64,000 nucleotides of DNA from SIG701 sp045539595 (GCA_045539595.1 JAZQFQ010000016.1:28773-92772); one strand, 5' to 3'. Counted from the stretch's first letter, positions 36,800 to 45,237 are shown. Translations and numbers: made by a program. Notes: generated from the sequence alone by a model not told the origin.

Positions 36800-38536
36800 T
36801 TACAGACCGCGCTTTACGTAGTGGGTGTGAAGCAATTCATGAGCTAGGTGGCTGTTGGGCTCACCAAGGAAGTCCTCGTAAAGAGCCTTAATAATGGAGT
36901 TTTCGTGAGACTTACGAAGATCCATGTTCTTATCGGCCGTATACAGAACGGCTGCGCGTTTTGCCTTCAAATCCACAGAATTGCGGACGGATGCAGGCTG
37001 ATACGGCTGACCGCCGCCATTCACGCAACCGCCGGGACAACCCATGATTTCGATGAAATCCACCTTGTAGGTGCCATCCTGTACGCCCTTCAGCAGCTCA
37101 CAGGCATTTGCCGTGCCGCTGGCAACAGCAACGTTCAGAGTGAGATCACCGATCTGGTAGGTTGCGAACTTGATGCCATCGGTTCCGCGTACTTCGTTGA
37201 AATCCAGTTTCTCCAGGGGCTTACCGAGGATAACTTCAGCAGCCGTACGGAGAGCGGCCTCCATAACGCCGCCGGTAGCACCGAAGATAACACCGGCACC
37301 GGATCCAACATCCACGGGAGAATCAAACTTAGCATCAGCCAGCGCACGGAATTCGATACCGGCAGTCTGGATCATGCGGGCCAACTCACGAGTGGTGATT
37401 GCGTAATCTACACCGGGAACGCCTTCCACATCCTGACCGTCGCGGGTAACCTCAAACTTCTTCGCCGTACAAGGAATAGCCGATACAAATACGACATCCT
37501 TGGGATCGATGCCCATCTTCTTAGCATAGTATGCCTTGTAGATAGCACCGAACATCTGCTGCGGAGACTTACAGGTAGACAGATTCTCGGTCATTTCCGG
37601 GAAGTAGTGCTCGCAGTACTTAACCCATCCGGGAGAGCAAGAGGTGATCATGGGGAGAACACCCTTGTTCTGAACACGGCTAATGAACTCCGTAGCCTCT
37701 TCCATAATGGTAAGGTCGGCAGTAAAGTTCATGTCGTATACGCCGTCAAAGCCGAGCATCTTCATAGCGGCAACCATCTTGCCCTCCACATCGGTGCCGG
37801 GCTCATATCCGAAGCACTCACCAATGGTAGCGCGAACGGAAGGAGCAGCACAGATAGCCACATGCTTGGTGGGATCGTTGATGGCAGCAAATACCGGAGC
37901 GGTGTCGTCGCGCTCATAGAGCGCACCGGTAGGACATGCAACGATACACTGACCACAGTTGATGCAGGAGGTCTCAGCCAGTTTCAAGCCATTCGGGCTC
38001 TCAACGGATGCATCGTAACCACGATTGGCCATGCCGATGGCACCGATACCCTGCAGCTTGTTGCAGGCTGCCACGCAGCGACGGCAAAGGATACATTTGC
38101 TGTTGTCGCGGATAATGGAAACGGAGGAGTCGTCGATTTCAAATGTCTTATTGTCACTGTTGAAGTAGTTCTCGTCAACGCCATACTCGTTTGCCAACTT
38201 CTGCAGCTCGCAGGTAGTAGAACGAACGCAGGACAGGCACTGCTTGTTGTGAGCAGAGAGAACCAGTTCCAAATTCATCTTGCGAGCGGCTTTCACCTTT
38301 TCGGTGTTGGTGAAAATCTCCATGCCTTCGTTTACAGGATAAACGCAGGAGGTGACCAGACCGCGTGCGCCCTTTACCTCAACCAGGCAAAGACGGCAGG
38401 CACCGATCTCATTGATATCTTTCAAATAGCAAAGTGTAGGAATATTGATACCTGCACATTTGGCAGCCTCAAGGACCGTCGCATTGGCAGGAACCTCAAC
38501 CTCAACGCCATTAACTTTTACTTTTACCATATCCAT
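36800..38536 (-). CDS. hydA: NADH-dependent [FeFe] hydrogenase catalytic subunit HydA (group A)
   Basis: This 578-residue catalytic subunit of a multimeric electron-bifurcating or NADH-linked hydrogenase has an N-terminal 2Fe-2S domain (residues about 3-80, with CYLKDINEIGACRLCLVE). A His/Cys-ligated 4Fe-4S segment (HNKQCLSCVRSTTC) and two 4Fe-4S clusters (CILCRRCVAAC, CINCGQCIVACP) follow. The H-cluster domain carries L1 TSCSPGW, L2 IPCTAKKFE and L3 EIMGCPGGCVNGGGQP, then the small-subunit-like C-terminus. The L2 motif begins with Ile where Met is usual. It is the last gene of the operon, 18 nt after hydB. Confidence 0.93.
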   Translation of the reverse strand: MDMVKVKVNGVEVEVPANATVLEAAKCAGINIPTLCYLKDINEIGACRLCLVEVKGARGLVTSCVYPVNEGMEIFTNTEKVKAARKMNLELVLSAHNKQCLSCVRSTTCELQKLANEYGVDENYFNSDNKTFEIDDSSVSIIRDNSKCILCRRCVAACNKLQGIGAIGMANRGYDASVESPNGLKLAETSCINCGQCIVACPTGALYERDDTAPVFAAINDPTKHVAICAAPSVRATIGECFGYEPGTDVEGKMVAAMKMLGFDGVYDMNFTADLTIMEEATEFISRVQNKGVLPMITSCSPGWVKYCEHYFPEMTENLSTCKSPQQMFGAIYKAYYAKKMGIDPKDVVFVSAIPCTAKKFEVTRDGQDVEGVPGVDYAITTRELARMIQTAGIEFRALADAKFDSPVDVGSGAGVIFGATGGVMEAALRTAAEVILGKPLEKLDFNEVRGTDGIKFATYQIGDLTLNVAVASGTANACELLKGVQDGTYKVDFIEIMGCPGGCVNGGGQPYQPASVRNSVDLKAKRAAVLYTADKNMDLRKSHENSIIKALYEDFLGEPNSHLAHELLHTHYVKRGL

Positions 38537-38554
38537 TTTGTTGTGGCTCCCTTC

Positions 38555-40354
38555 TTACTTTCTGGAAATTGCGCCGAACTTACACTTCTCAACGCAAGCA
38601 CCGCATTTTACGCACTTAGCAGGATCAATGACATGAACCTCTTTGACCTTACCGGTGATGGCGCCGGCAGGACACTGTCTTGCACAAAGCGTACAACCCT
38701 TACACTTATCGGGATCGATGGTGTAATTGAGCAGCTTCTTACATACGCCTGCAGGACACTTCTTGTCTACGATATGTGCAACATACTCATCGCGGAAATA
38801 GCGGAGAGTGGACAGAATCGGGTTAGGAGCTGTCTGGCCAAGGCCGCAGAGAGAACCGCTCTTAACGTAGTTTGCCAGTTCCTCCAACTTATCCAGGTCT
38901 TCCATTTCGCCGTTTCCGTCGGTAATCTTGTTCAGAATCTCCAGCATACGGACCGTACCGATACGGCAGGGGGCGCACTTACCGCAAGATTCATCCACGG
39001 TAAACTCCAGGAAGAACTTCGCCAGGTCAACCATGCAGGTGTCCTCATCCATAACGATGAGACCGCCGGATCCCATCATGGAACCGATTTCCAGCAGATT
39101 GTCGTAGTCAATCGGAACATCAATGAGAGAAGCGGGAATACATCCGCCGGAAGGACCACCGGTCTGAGCAGCCTTGAAGTGCTTGCCGTTCGGGATACCG
39201 CCGCCGATTTCCTCAATGATTTCACGAAGGGTGGTGCCCATCGGAACCTCAACAAGTCCGGTATTGCGGATCTTGCCGCCCAATGCGAATACCTTAGTAC
39301 CCTTGGACTTCTCGGTACCCATGGAAGCGAACCAATCCGCACCTTTCAGGATGATCTGAGGAATGTTGGCATAAGTCTCTACGTTGTTGATGATCGTAGG
39401 CTTGCCCCACAGACCCTTAACAGCCGGGAACGGAGGACGAGGTCTGGGTTCACCGCGATTACCTTCGATGGAGGTCAGAAGAGCAGTCTCCTCACCACAA
39501 ACGAACGCGCCCGCACCGAGACGGATGTGAATATCGAAATTGAAATCGGTACCGAAGATGTTCTTGCCGAGCAGACCCATTTCTCTTGCCTGTTCAATAG
39601 CAATGTTCAATCTCTTAACAGCGATCGGATACTCTGCACGAACGTATACCCAACCTTCGTCTGCACCGATTGCGTAACCGGCGATGGCCATAGCCTCCAG
39701 CAATGCGTGGGGGTCACCCTCCAGTACGGAACGATCCATGAACGCACCCGGATCGCCCTCGTCTGCGTTACAAACAACGTACTTCTTGTCGGATACAGAA
39801 GCGCGAGCGAACTGCCACTTTCTGCCGGTGGGGAATCCGCCGCCGCCGCGTCCGCGAAGGCCGGAAGCCAGGATGGTGTTGATAACATCCTCGGGAGTCA
39901 TCTCCTTAACGACTTTCGCCAGAGCGAAGTAGCCGTCCATAGCGATGTACTCATCGATAACTTCCGGGTTGATAACACCGCAGTTACGGAGAGCAACACG
40001 CTTCTGCTTCTTATAGAACTGCGTCTCGGACAGAGAGGCAATGGTTTCTTCGACCTTAGCATCGTCGGCAGCATCATTGTAAACAAGACGCTCCACGATA
40101 CGGCCCTTGAGAAGATGTTCCTCGACGATCTCCGGAATATCCTCAGCGGTCACGCGGCTGTAGAAGGTTCCCTCGGGATATACAATCATGATCGGGCCAA
40201 GTGCACACAGACCAAAGCAACCGGTCTGAACGATTTTGATTTCGTTTTCAAGCCCTTTTGCCTGAAGTTCGCTTTCAAGCTTGGTGAACAGCGCCTGGCT
40301 GCCGGAAGATGTACAACCGGTACCACCGCAAATCAAAACATGTGAACGAAACAT
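38555..40354 (-). CDS. hydB: NADH-binding flavoprotein HydB (NuoF-like)
   Basis: This 599-residue FMN and NADH-binding subunit of the hydrogenase passes electrons between NADH and HydA/ferredoxin. Domains in order are a thioredoxin-like 2Fe-2S domain (residues about 1-90, TGCFGLCALGP), the FMN/NADH Rossmann-like domain (GLRGRGGGGFPTGRKW, NADEGDPGAFMDR, GAGAFVCGEETALL), an SLBB domain (residues about 360-420) and the NuoF 4Fe-4S site (SCGKCAPCRIG). Two C-terminal ferredoxin-type clusters follow (CKGCTLCARQCP, CVKCGACVEKC). All cofactor motifs are intact. Confidence 0.94.
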   Translation of the reverse strand: MFRSHVLICGGTGCTSSGSQALFTKLESELQAKGLENEIKIVQTGCFGLCALGPIMIVYPEGTFYSRVTAEDIPEIVEEHLLKGRIVERLVYNDAADDAKVEETIASLSETQFYKKQKRVALRNCGVINPEVIDEYIAMDGYFALAKVVKEMTPEDVINTILASGLRGRGGGGFPTGRKWQFARASVSDKKYVVCNADEGDPGAFMDRSVLEGDPHALLEAMAIAGYAIGADEGWVYVRAEYPIAVKRLNIAIEQAREMGLLGKNIFGTDFNFDIHIRLGAGAFVCGEETALLTSIEGNRGEPRPRPPFPAVKGLWGKPTIINNVETYANIPQIILKGADWFASMGTEKSKGTKVFALGGKIRNTGLVEVPMGTTLREIIEEIGGGIPNGKHFKAAQTGGPSGGCIPASLIDVPIDYDNLLEIGSMMGSGGLIVMDEDTCMVDLAKFFLEFTVDESCGKCAPCRIGTVRMLEILNKITDGNGEMEDLDKLEELANYVKSGSLCGLGQTAPNPILSTLRYFRDEYVAHIVDKKCPAGVCKKLLNYTIDPDKCKGCTLCARQCPAGAITGKVKEVHVIDPAKCVKCGACVEKCKFGAISRK

Positions 40355-40375
40355 TTTATCGATCCTCCTGTGGAA

Positions 40376-40747
40376 TTACTGCTTAGCCGCGCCAATGGTA
40401 TACTCTGCGATTACGGCGCCGCCTTTAATATGCTTTTCGACAACTTCTGCTGCCTTTTCAGGGGTCATTTTTACGTAGGTAACCTTTTCCTTATCCTTCT
40501 CGAACACCTCAACAACGGGCTCGTACTGGCAAATGCCGATACAGCCGGTCTGGGTTACGGTGATCTTATCGGACAAACCTGCCGCGGAAATAGCATCAAC
40601 AAAGGCATTGAGTACGGGGCGTGCGCCGGCTGCGATTCCGCATGTAGCCATACCGACTACGATTCTGGTTTCGCCGCTGCCTTTACGGACGGCAATCTTA
40701 TCCTGCATTTTTGCTTTGATCGCCAAGAGTTCTTCTACAGACTTCAT
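40376..40747 (-). CDS. (2Fe-2S) ferredoxin domain protein (HydD-like)
   Basis: This 123-residue thioredoxin-fold 2Fe-2S protein resembles the N-terminal domain of HydB. Cluster ligands are visible in VVGMATCGIAAGARPV (with one Cys) and TQTGCIGICQYEPVVEV. Such small ferredoxins are regular partners in multimeric [FeFe] hydrogenase operons (sometimes called HydD) and may shuttle electrons or assist assembly. It lies 21 nt upstream of hydB. Confidence 0.85.
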   Translation of the reverse strand: MKSVEELLAIKAKMQDKIAVRKGSGETRIVVGMATCGIAAGARPVLNAFVDAISAAGLSDKITVTQTGCIGICQYEPVVEVFEKDKEKVTYVKMTPEKAAEVVEKHIKGGAVIAEYTIGAAKQ

Positions 40748-40776
40748 AACTGGTGGATCCTTTCCTGATATATAAA

Positions 40777-41328
40777 TTATTCAAATAACTGATATTGCTC
40801 ACGCAGATTACCATCGATCCATGTAAGGATCTCCGGTTCTGCCAAGGATATCTCGTCTCCCAGAACGGCACGCAATTCCGCACAGGAGAGATGGACGCTT
40901 CCCTTTTCCGTTTGGTGAGTGTACGTGAAATTGACATCGGGACTGCCCTGAATCAGAGTAGTAACGGTACTGACAATGTCACCCAAGGGGACAAAATCAA
41001 TGTGATTCCGGCCGAACCGACCGTGGATCACGGTACCGTGGTCAGGGGATTCAGAGGCCAAGGTAGACTTGATTTCCACAAATCCGCCGGTCATTTCCGC
41101 AAGCATCGTAAGAAACGGGATGCCGAGCCCCACCTTACGGGTAGTGCGTGTGGTAAAAAACGGATCACGCAATTTTGCAACTTGTTCCTGCGACATACCG
41201 CATCCGTTATCGGTTACAGTAAAATCCAGCCAATCGCCGTTTTCAATGATTTCCACGGAAATTTCGCTGGCTTTTGCCCGCACCGAATTCATGGTAATAT
41301 CCAGTACATAAAGAGAAAAATCTTCCAT
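40777..41328 (-). CDS. GHKL ATPase (histidine-kinase-like) regulatory protein
   Basis: This 183-residue protein consists of a stand-alone ATP-binding domain of the GHKL fold. It has the N-box (LYVLDITMNSVRAKASEISV, where Asn binds the metal), the G1 box (TVTDNGCGMS), a phospho-loop region (DPFFTTRTTRKVGLGIPFL) and no HisKA dimerisation domain. It may act as a serine kinase, an anti-sigma-like binder or a partner of the PHP and DRTGG proteins next to it. Its place within the hydrogenase operon suggests control of hydrogenase activity or expression. Confidence 0.82.
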   Translation of the reverse strand: MEDFSLYVLDITMNSVRAKASEISVEIIENGDWLDFTVTDNGCGMSQEQVAKLRDPFFTTRTTRKVGLGIPFLTMLAEMTGGFVEIKSTLASESPDHGTVIHGRFGRNHIDFVPLGDIVSTVTTLIQGSPDVNFTYTHQTEKGSVHLSCAELRAVLGDEISLAEPEILTWIDGNLREQYQLFE

Positions 41329-41339
41329 AATTCCCTCCC

Positions 41340-42080
41340 TTACACGTCTGTACGGCGAAGATGCATAAATAATCTTTCCGTAACCAGCTTGGATGAGTAA
41401 GGTTCATCGTCCAAAAGGAAACTGTTTTCCGCTTCGGATATGGCACCCAATTCATGCGCATCCGAAGAAACAACGTATGTCATCTCTCCAATGTGCGGAT
41501 ATTGGGTTCGGTATTTCGTCAAGGAGGCCGCATCGTGCAATTCAAACGCAGTAAACGGTGGATCGGTGGGAAAACCACCCAGTACTGAAACCATTCCGTT
41601 GGATGTCCGGTCGATGTGGGCCGGATAGGCGATGCCGCCGCAGGACTCCGCCAGGGAGTATGCCTCATCGATCGATATGGTGGTAGCGTTGATCAAAAGA
41701 TCCGCTTCCTCTTCCAGAATGGTATCTTCCTCATCCATCACATACTGATGACCGAAAATTGCCGGTTTGTTTTTGATCCGTATACGACGCTCATCCACAA
41801 TTTTTTGAAAAGCGGATGCATCGTCCAATGTGGGAAAGAGGCAAATGATATGTACATCTTCCGATGTGGTCAATTCCATACCCGCAATGGGAATCAAGCC
41901 GTAACTGTGTGCGGCCTGAAAAAATGCGGGACAATTGCGAGTCGTGTTGTGATCCGTCAATGCAACAATCTGCAATCCGTTCAATGCCGCCATACCGGCG
42001 ATATTGGCTGGAGTAGCATCATCATCCGCGCACGGCGACAGGCAGGAATGAATATGCAGATCATAGAAATAACGGTTCAT
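41340..42080 (-). CDS. PHP-domain phosphoesterase
   Basis: This 246-residue metal-dependent phosphoesterase of the PHP superfamily has all metal-binding motifs: HIHSCLSPCADDD (motif I), ALTDHNTTRN (motif II), PAHIDR (motif III) and SSDAHELG (motif IV). Members include histidinol phosphatase, polymerase exonuclease domains and nucleotide phosphatases. In this operon it could act as the phosphatase opposing the GHKL proteins. The start overlaps the upstream DRTGG gene stop by four bases. Confidence 0.88.
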   Translation of the reverse strand: MNRYFYDLHIHSCLSPCADDDATPANIAGMAALNGLQIVALTDHNTTRNCPAFFQAAHSYGLIPIAGMELTTSEDVHIICLFPTLDDASAFQKIVDERRIRIKNKPAIFGHQYVMDEEDTILEEEADLLINATTISIDEAYSLAESCGGIAYPAHIDRTSNGMVSVLGGFPTDPPFTAFELHDAASLTKYRTQYPHIGEMTYVVSSDAHELGAISEAENSFLLDDEPYSSKLVTERLFMHLRRTDV

Positions 42081-42412
42081 GGGTGCTCATCCGCACTTTT
42101 AGCGATACTCACACACAGATCATACGCGCTCTCGCAGGAAGAATAGATGGCAATTCCCTTTTCATTGGCCGCCTCAAACACATCCGGTGTCAGAGAGACG
42201 TTTTCGGCTAAAATAACTGCCGCGGCTTCCGTCAGACTGGCGACAGCCACCACATTGATGTTGTTCATGATGGTAATCCACAGATTGCCTGCCTGAATAT
42301 GGCTCATGGCGCGGCTTAAGAGATCACCCACATAGACCCCATCGAAGTCATCCGCCGTGGGGCCGCAAAGATGTTTTAGGGAAACTGCCTGGGAAAAATC
42401 AGAAAGATGCAT
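42077..42412 (-). CDS. DRTGG-domain protein
   Basis: This 111-residue protein is nearly all one DRTGG domain, a small fold also found between the CBS and other domains of cytosolic regulators (GDLLSRAMSHIQAGNLWITI, then NINVVAVASLTEAAAVILAE). It may bind a nucleotide or a phosphorylated ligand. It is one of two DRTGG genes in this operon and is coupled to the PHP gene by a four-base overlap. The function is unknown beyond association with sensory [FeFe] hydrogenases. Confidence 0.75.
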   Translation of the reverse strand: MHLSDFSQAVSLKHLCGPTADDFDGVYVGDLLSRAMSHIQAGNLWITIMNNINVVAVASLTEAAAVILAENVSLTPDVFEAANEKGIAIYSSCESAYDLCVSIAKSADEHP

Positions 42413-42435
42413 ATCATCACCCCGAAAAAGGTTTG

Positions 42436-43752
42436 TTAGGTTTTCTTATAATTCAGCGGTTTCAGTGCCTCTGCCGCCGCCTTTTCTTCATGCTGCTTCA
42501 GATAATCGTGGAACAGCGCGCGCATGATCACAGTACATTCATCTGCGTTCGTTTCGCCTTTGATGATGTCTTCGGCGAATGCGATACAAGTTGGTGCGCC
42601 GCAGGAACCGCAGTCTGTACCTGGAAGCGCGCGGCAAATTTCCTCAATATCATGAAGCATCTGCATGGCTTTTGTCCGATCATCAGCCAGTCTGGCATTC
42701 GGCTCATAGGAAAGTGCAGAATTCCGCATGGAGTCCTCCGGAATGGTATCCCCTGTGGGACGATTCGGAGATACAGGCAGATATCGCTTCAGATTCTGCA
42801 GTCTTGCCTGAGCGATATACGGATTGGCAACCGTCATGGCACCGCCGACACAACCGCCATTGCATGCATTCAATTCCACGTAATCCAGATTGTTGATATC
42901 TTCATTATCAATCTGTTCCAGTACACGGATGCAGTTTTCTATGCCGTCCGCGGCCAGATACCGATGATTGAATGTAGCGGTTGCTTCGCCTCCTGTGGAA
43001 GCCCATCCGATACCAACCATACCGGATTCGGTAGCGGCATTGGGGGCGTTTTCCGCTTTCATAACCTCCAGCAAACGGAAATAGGCATCTCTCACGGAAA
43101 TCACATGATCAATGAGTTTTTCCTCACCGGAGAAACCGTTCTTCACATAGCTGACCTTTGCCGGACAAGGCGAGATAAAGAACACACCGATATCATCACT
43201 GCTGAGTTCCGGATGCTCTTCCAAAGCCTTCTTTCTTGCCATTTTAGCGGCTATATCAACCGGTGGAAGGAGCGGAATAACGTGATCGCAGAGGAAGGGA
43301 TAATTCATACTGATAATGCGCATGATAGCGGGACAGGCCGAACTGATAACCGGTTTCGGAACATTCGGATTATTCAAGTAGAGCCGCGTATACGCCGAGA
43401 CGATCTCGGCGGCGATAGCCACTTCGAACACATCGTCAAAACCGATTGCCAACAGTCCGGAGATCACATATCCGATATCATCCAGATTATCAAACTGGCC
43501 GTACAAAGACGGTGCCGGAAGTGCGATTTTGTATTTGTACTGATCCAGTTGGGAAAATGAGTCGTGAATTGCTTTTTTGGCTTTATGAGGGCACACACGT
43601 ATGCACTCGCCGCAATCGATGCAGCGCACGGAACTGATAACCGCCCGACCGTCCCGAATACGGATCGCTTCGGTAGGACAGCGCTTCAGGCATGTCGTGC
43701 ATCCTTTGCACTTGCTCTCATCAAGCGAAACGGAATGCTTGTATGTACTCAA
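42436..43752 (-). CDS. Putative sensory [FeFe] hydrogenase (HydS-like, group D type)
   Basis: This 438-residue protein has two N-terminal 4Fe-4S clusters (CKGCTTCLKRCP, CIDCGECIRVCP), an H-cluster domain and a C-terminal cysteine motif (CGSCGAPTCIAFAED) typical of an extra 4Fe-4S cluster. No PAS domain is present. The H-cluster motifs are altered: L1 is SSACPAIM, in which Ala occupies the position of the proton-relay Cys; L2 is SPCPAKVSYV; L3 is ELNACNGGCVGGAM. The cluster-binding cysteines remain. These are hallmarks of the slow, sensory class, which probably reports H2 or redox state. The start is TTG at 43752, with GAGG 7 nt upstream. Confidence 0.85.
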   Translation of the reverse strand: MSTYKHSVSLDESKCKGCTTCLKRCPTEAIRIRDGRAVISSVRCIDCGECIRVCPHKAKKAIHDSFSQLDQYKYKIALPAPSLYGQFDNLDDIGYVISGLLAIGFDDVFEVAIAAEIVSAYTRLYLNNPNVPKPVISSACPAIMRIISMNYPFLCDHVIPLLPPVDIAAKMARKKALEEHPELSSDDIGVFFISPCPAKVSYVKNGFSGEEKLIDHVISVRDAYFRLLEVMKAENAPNAATESGMVGIGWASTGGEATATFNHRYLAADGIENCIRVLEQIDNEDINNLDYVELNACNGGCVGGAMTVANPYIAQARLQNLKRYLPVSPNRPTGDTIPEDSMRNSALSYEPNARLADDRTKAMQMLHDIEEICRALPGTDCGSCGAPTCIAFAEDIIKGETNADECTVIMRALFHDYLKQHEEKAAAEALKPLNYKKT

Positions 43753-43796
43753 GACAGCACCTCGCCTTTCGAGCGGCGATACCAAGCACAACCCGT

Positions 43797-44219
43797 TCAG
43801 TAATTGACGCGCATGGTGATGGTTGTGCCAACGCCGATCTCAGTATCAATTTGCATGTAGTCGGTATACTTCTTCATATTGGGGAGTCCCATTCCGGCAC
43901 CGAAACCCAAGGCGCGAATATTATCGCTGGCAGTAGAAAACCCCTCCTGCATCGCCTTATTGATATCCGGAATACCGGGACCTTTATCCGCCAGAATGAT
44001 TTCGATGGCATTCTCGCCGACGATTACATCCGCAGTTCCGCCGTGTGCATGGATGACCATGTTGATCTCGCCCTCATACATAGCGATGGAAACGCGCCGC
44101 ATTACGTCGGGTGAAAAGCCAAGCTGCCGCAGTTTTTTCTTCACCATGACAGACGCTTCACCGGCGGAGGAGAAATTCTCCCCATCCACATCAAAGTGGA
44201 AGCGAATCACATCAGGCAT
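43797..44219 (-). CDS. RsbT/SpoIIAB-like GHKL ATPase
   Basis: This 140-residue stand-alone ATP-binding protein of the anti-sigma or serine-kinase type has a helix of MRRVSIAMYEGEINMVIHAH (N-box with Glu and Asn), LADKGPGIPDINKAM (G1) and GFGAGMGLPNMKKYTD (G2). Relatives phosphorylate STAS-type antagonists or bind sigma factors, but no STAS gene is nearby. It overlaps the DRTGG gene by eight bases and precedes the sensory hydrogenase gene, so it may transduce that protein's signal. Confidence 0.82.
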   Translation of the reverse strand: MPDVIRFHFDVDGENFSSAGEASVMVKKKLRQLGFSPDVMRRVSIAMYEGEINMVIHAHGGTADVIVGENAIEIILADKGPGIPDINKAMQEGFSTASDNIRALGFGAGMGLPNMKKYTDYMQIDTEIGVGTTITMRVNY

Positions 44220-44571
44220 GTTTGTCACCCGAATTGCCGCGCAGGCCGGAATAGTACAAGTGACCACATGCCTCATACGCGCGCATGGGAGAACACATGA
44301 CGACTATTCCGCATTCGCGGGCAAGTTCGACCATTTCCTCCGTGGGTGCCTTATCACGAACAAACACCACGCAGATCATGTCCATCATGCTGGCTGTACG
44401 GATAACCTGCGGGTTGATCAAACCGGTCAGCAAAACACCCTGATCTTTGACATATGCCAAAACGTCACTCATCATATCGCTGCAGCAAGCGGAGTACACT
44501 TCATTCTGAAGATATTCCTCTCCGCAAAGCAGTTCTGCATGGAGCAGCGACTGAATTTCATACATTTTCAC
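44212..44571 (-). CDS. DRTGG-domain protein (second copy)
   Basis: This 119-residue protein has the DRTGG-like pattern VLAYVKDQGVLLTGLINPQV and a following IRTASMMDMICVVFVRDKAP. It is distantly related to the other DRTGG protein of the operon. The start may be GTG at 44571 or ATG at 44565; both lie in a possible RNA hairpin, and the nearest good Shine-Dalgarno (AAAGGA at 44601-44606) is separated by a 6-bp stem. It follows hydC by about 70 nt. Confidence 0.72.
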   Translation of the reverse strand: MKMYEIQSLLHAELLCGEEYLQNEVYSACCSDMMSDVLAYVKDQGVLLTGLINPQVIRTASMMDMICVVFVRDKAPTEEMVELARECGIVVMCSPMRAYEACGHLYYSGLRGNSGDKHA

Positions 44572-44644
44572 GAATGTATCCGCGCCGACGGTGTCGGCAT
44601 CCTTTCACAGTAAGTGTAACGGCGGTAATACACCGCTGGCGGGA

Positions 44645-45139
44645 TTACTGATATTTCTTAATAATGTCGGGGAGCATGGAAGGTTCCAGACGGCCATATA
44701 CATCCTCACCGATGGTAAGTACAGGTGCAAGACCGCATGCACCGATGCAGCGGGTTGCATCCAGACTGAACTTGAGATCGCTGGTCAGGCTGCCGCACTC
44801 GATGCCCAGCAGCTCTTCGCACTTCTCCATCAGTTTGCCTGCGCCTTTTACGTAGCAAGCCGTGCCCAGGCAGATGCTTACCGGATTGGCGCCCTTGGGG
44901 TTAAGCAGGAACTGGGAGTAGAAGGTAACAACGCCGAACACCTCGGATACGGGAATATCAAGACCGGCGGCGATCTCCTGCTGTACCTCAACAGGCAGAT
45001 AGCCGTAGATGTCCTGTGCCTCCTGAAGGATGGGCATCAGAGCACCACTTTCATCCTTGTACTTGGCAATAACAGCGTCGAGAGCAGCCTTCTGCTCTGC
45101 TGTACCTTCAAAAGGTACAGTGGTCATTTTCTTTTTCAT
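44645..45139 (-). CDS. hydC: NuoE-like hydrogenase subunit HydC
   Basis: This 164-residue thioredoxin-like 2Fe-2S subunit works with HydB in NADH-linked electron transfer. It has an N-terminal helical bundle (residues about 15-75, with EAQDIYGYLPVEVQQEIA and VSEVFGVVTFYSQF) and four cluster ligands in CLGTACYVKGA and CIGACGLAPV. It is the first gene of the hydrogenase operon, under its own promoter; AGGAGG lies 11 nt before the ATG. The other catalytic subunits, hydB and hydA, are at the far end of the same operon. Confidence 0.92.
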   Translation of the reverse strand: MKKKMTTVPFEGTAEQKAALDAVIAKYKDESGALMPILQEAQDIYGYLPVEVQQEIAAGLDIPVSEVFGVVTFYSQFLLNPKGANPVSICLGTACYVKGAGKLMEKCEELLGIECGSLTSDLKFSLDATRCIGACGLAPVLTIGEDVYGRLEPSMLPDIIKKYQ

Positions 45140-45182
45140 GCTTAATCAGTCCTCCTGTATTGATTTCAAATCATTTTTTATG

Positions 45183-45211
45183 ATTATAACATGTTTAGCT
45201 ATAATTGTCCA
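45183..45211 (-). promoter_or_regulatory. Promoter of the hydrogenase operon
   Basis: On the minus strand TGGACA (45206-45211), a 17-bp spacer and TATAAT (45183-45188) lie about 45 bp before hydC. Confidence 0.78.
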
Positions 45212-45215
45212 CGTT

Positions 45216-45237
45216 AATTTGTACAAAAGTGCAAATT
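45216..45237. promoter_or_regulatory. Inverted repeat upstream of the hydrogenase promoter
   Basis: AATTTG (45216-45221) is repeated inverted as CAAATT (45232-45237), and the palindrome TTTGTACAAA (45218-45227) overlaps it. The site sits just upstream of the -35 and could bind a redox-responsive regulator. It reaches the Mrp stop codon region. Confidence 0.35.

Noticed and set aside
36848..40345. A 1165-codon open frame on the plus strand
   Set aside because: It runs exactly opposite hydA and hydB, whose protein motifs are complete. The translation has no recognisable domain and a composition typical of an antisense shadow.
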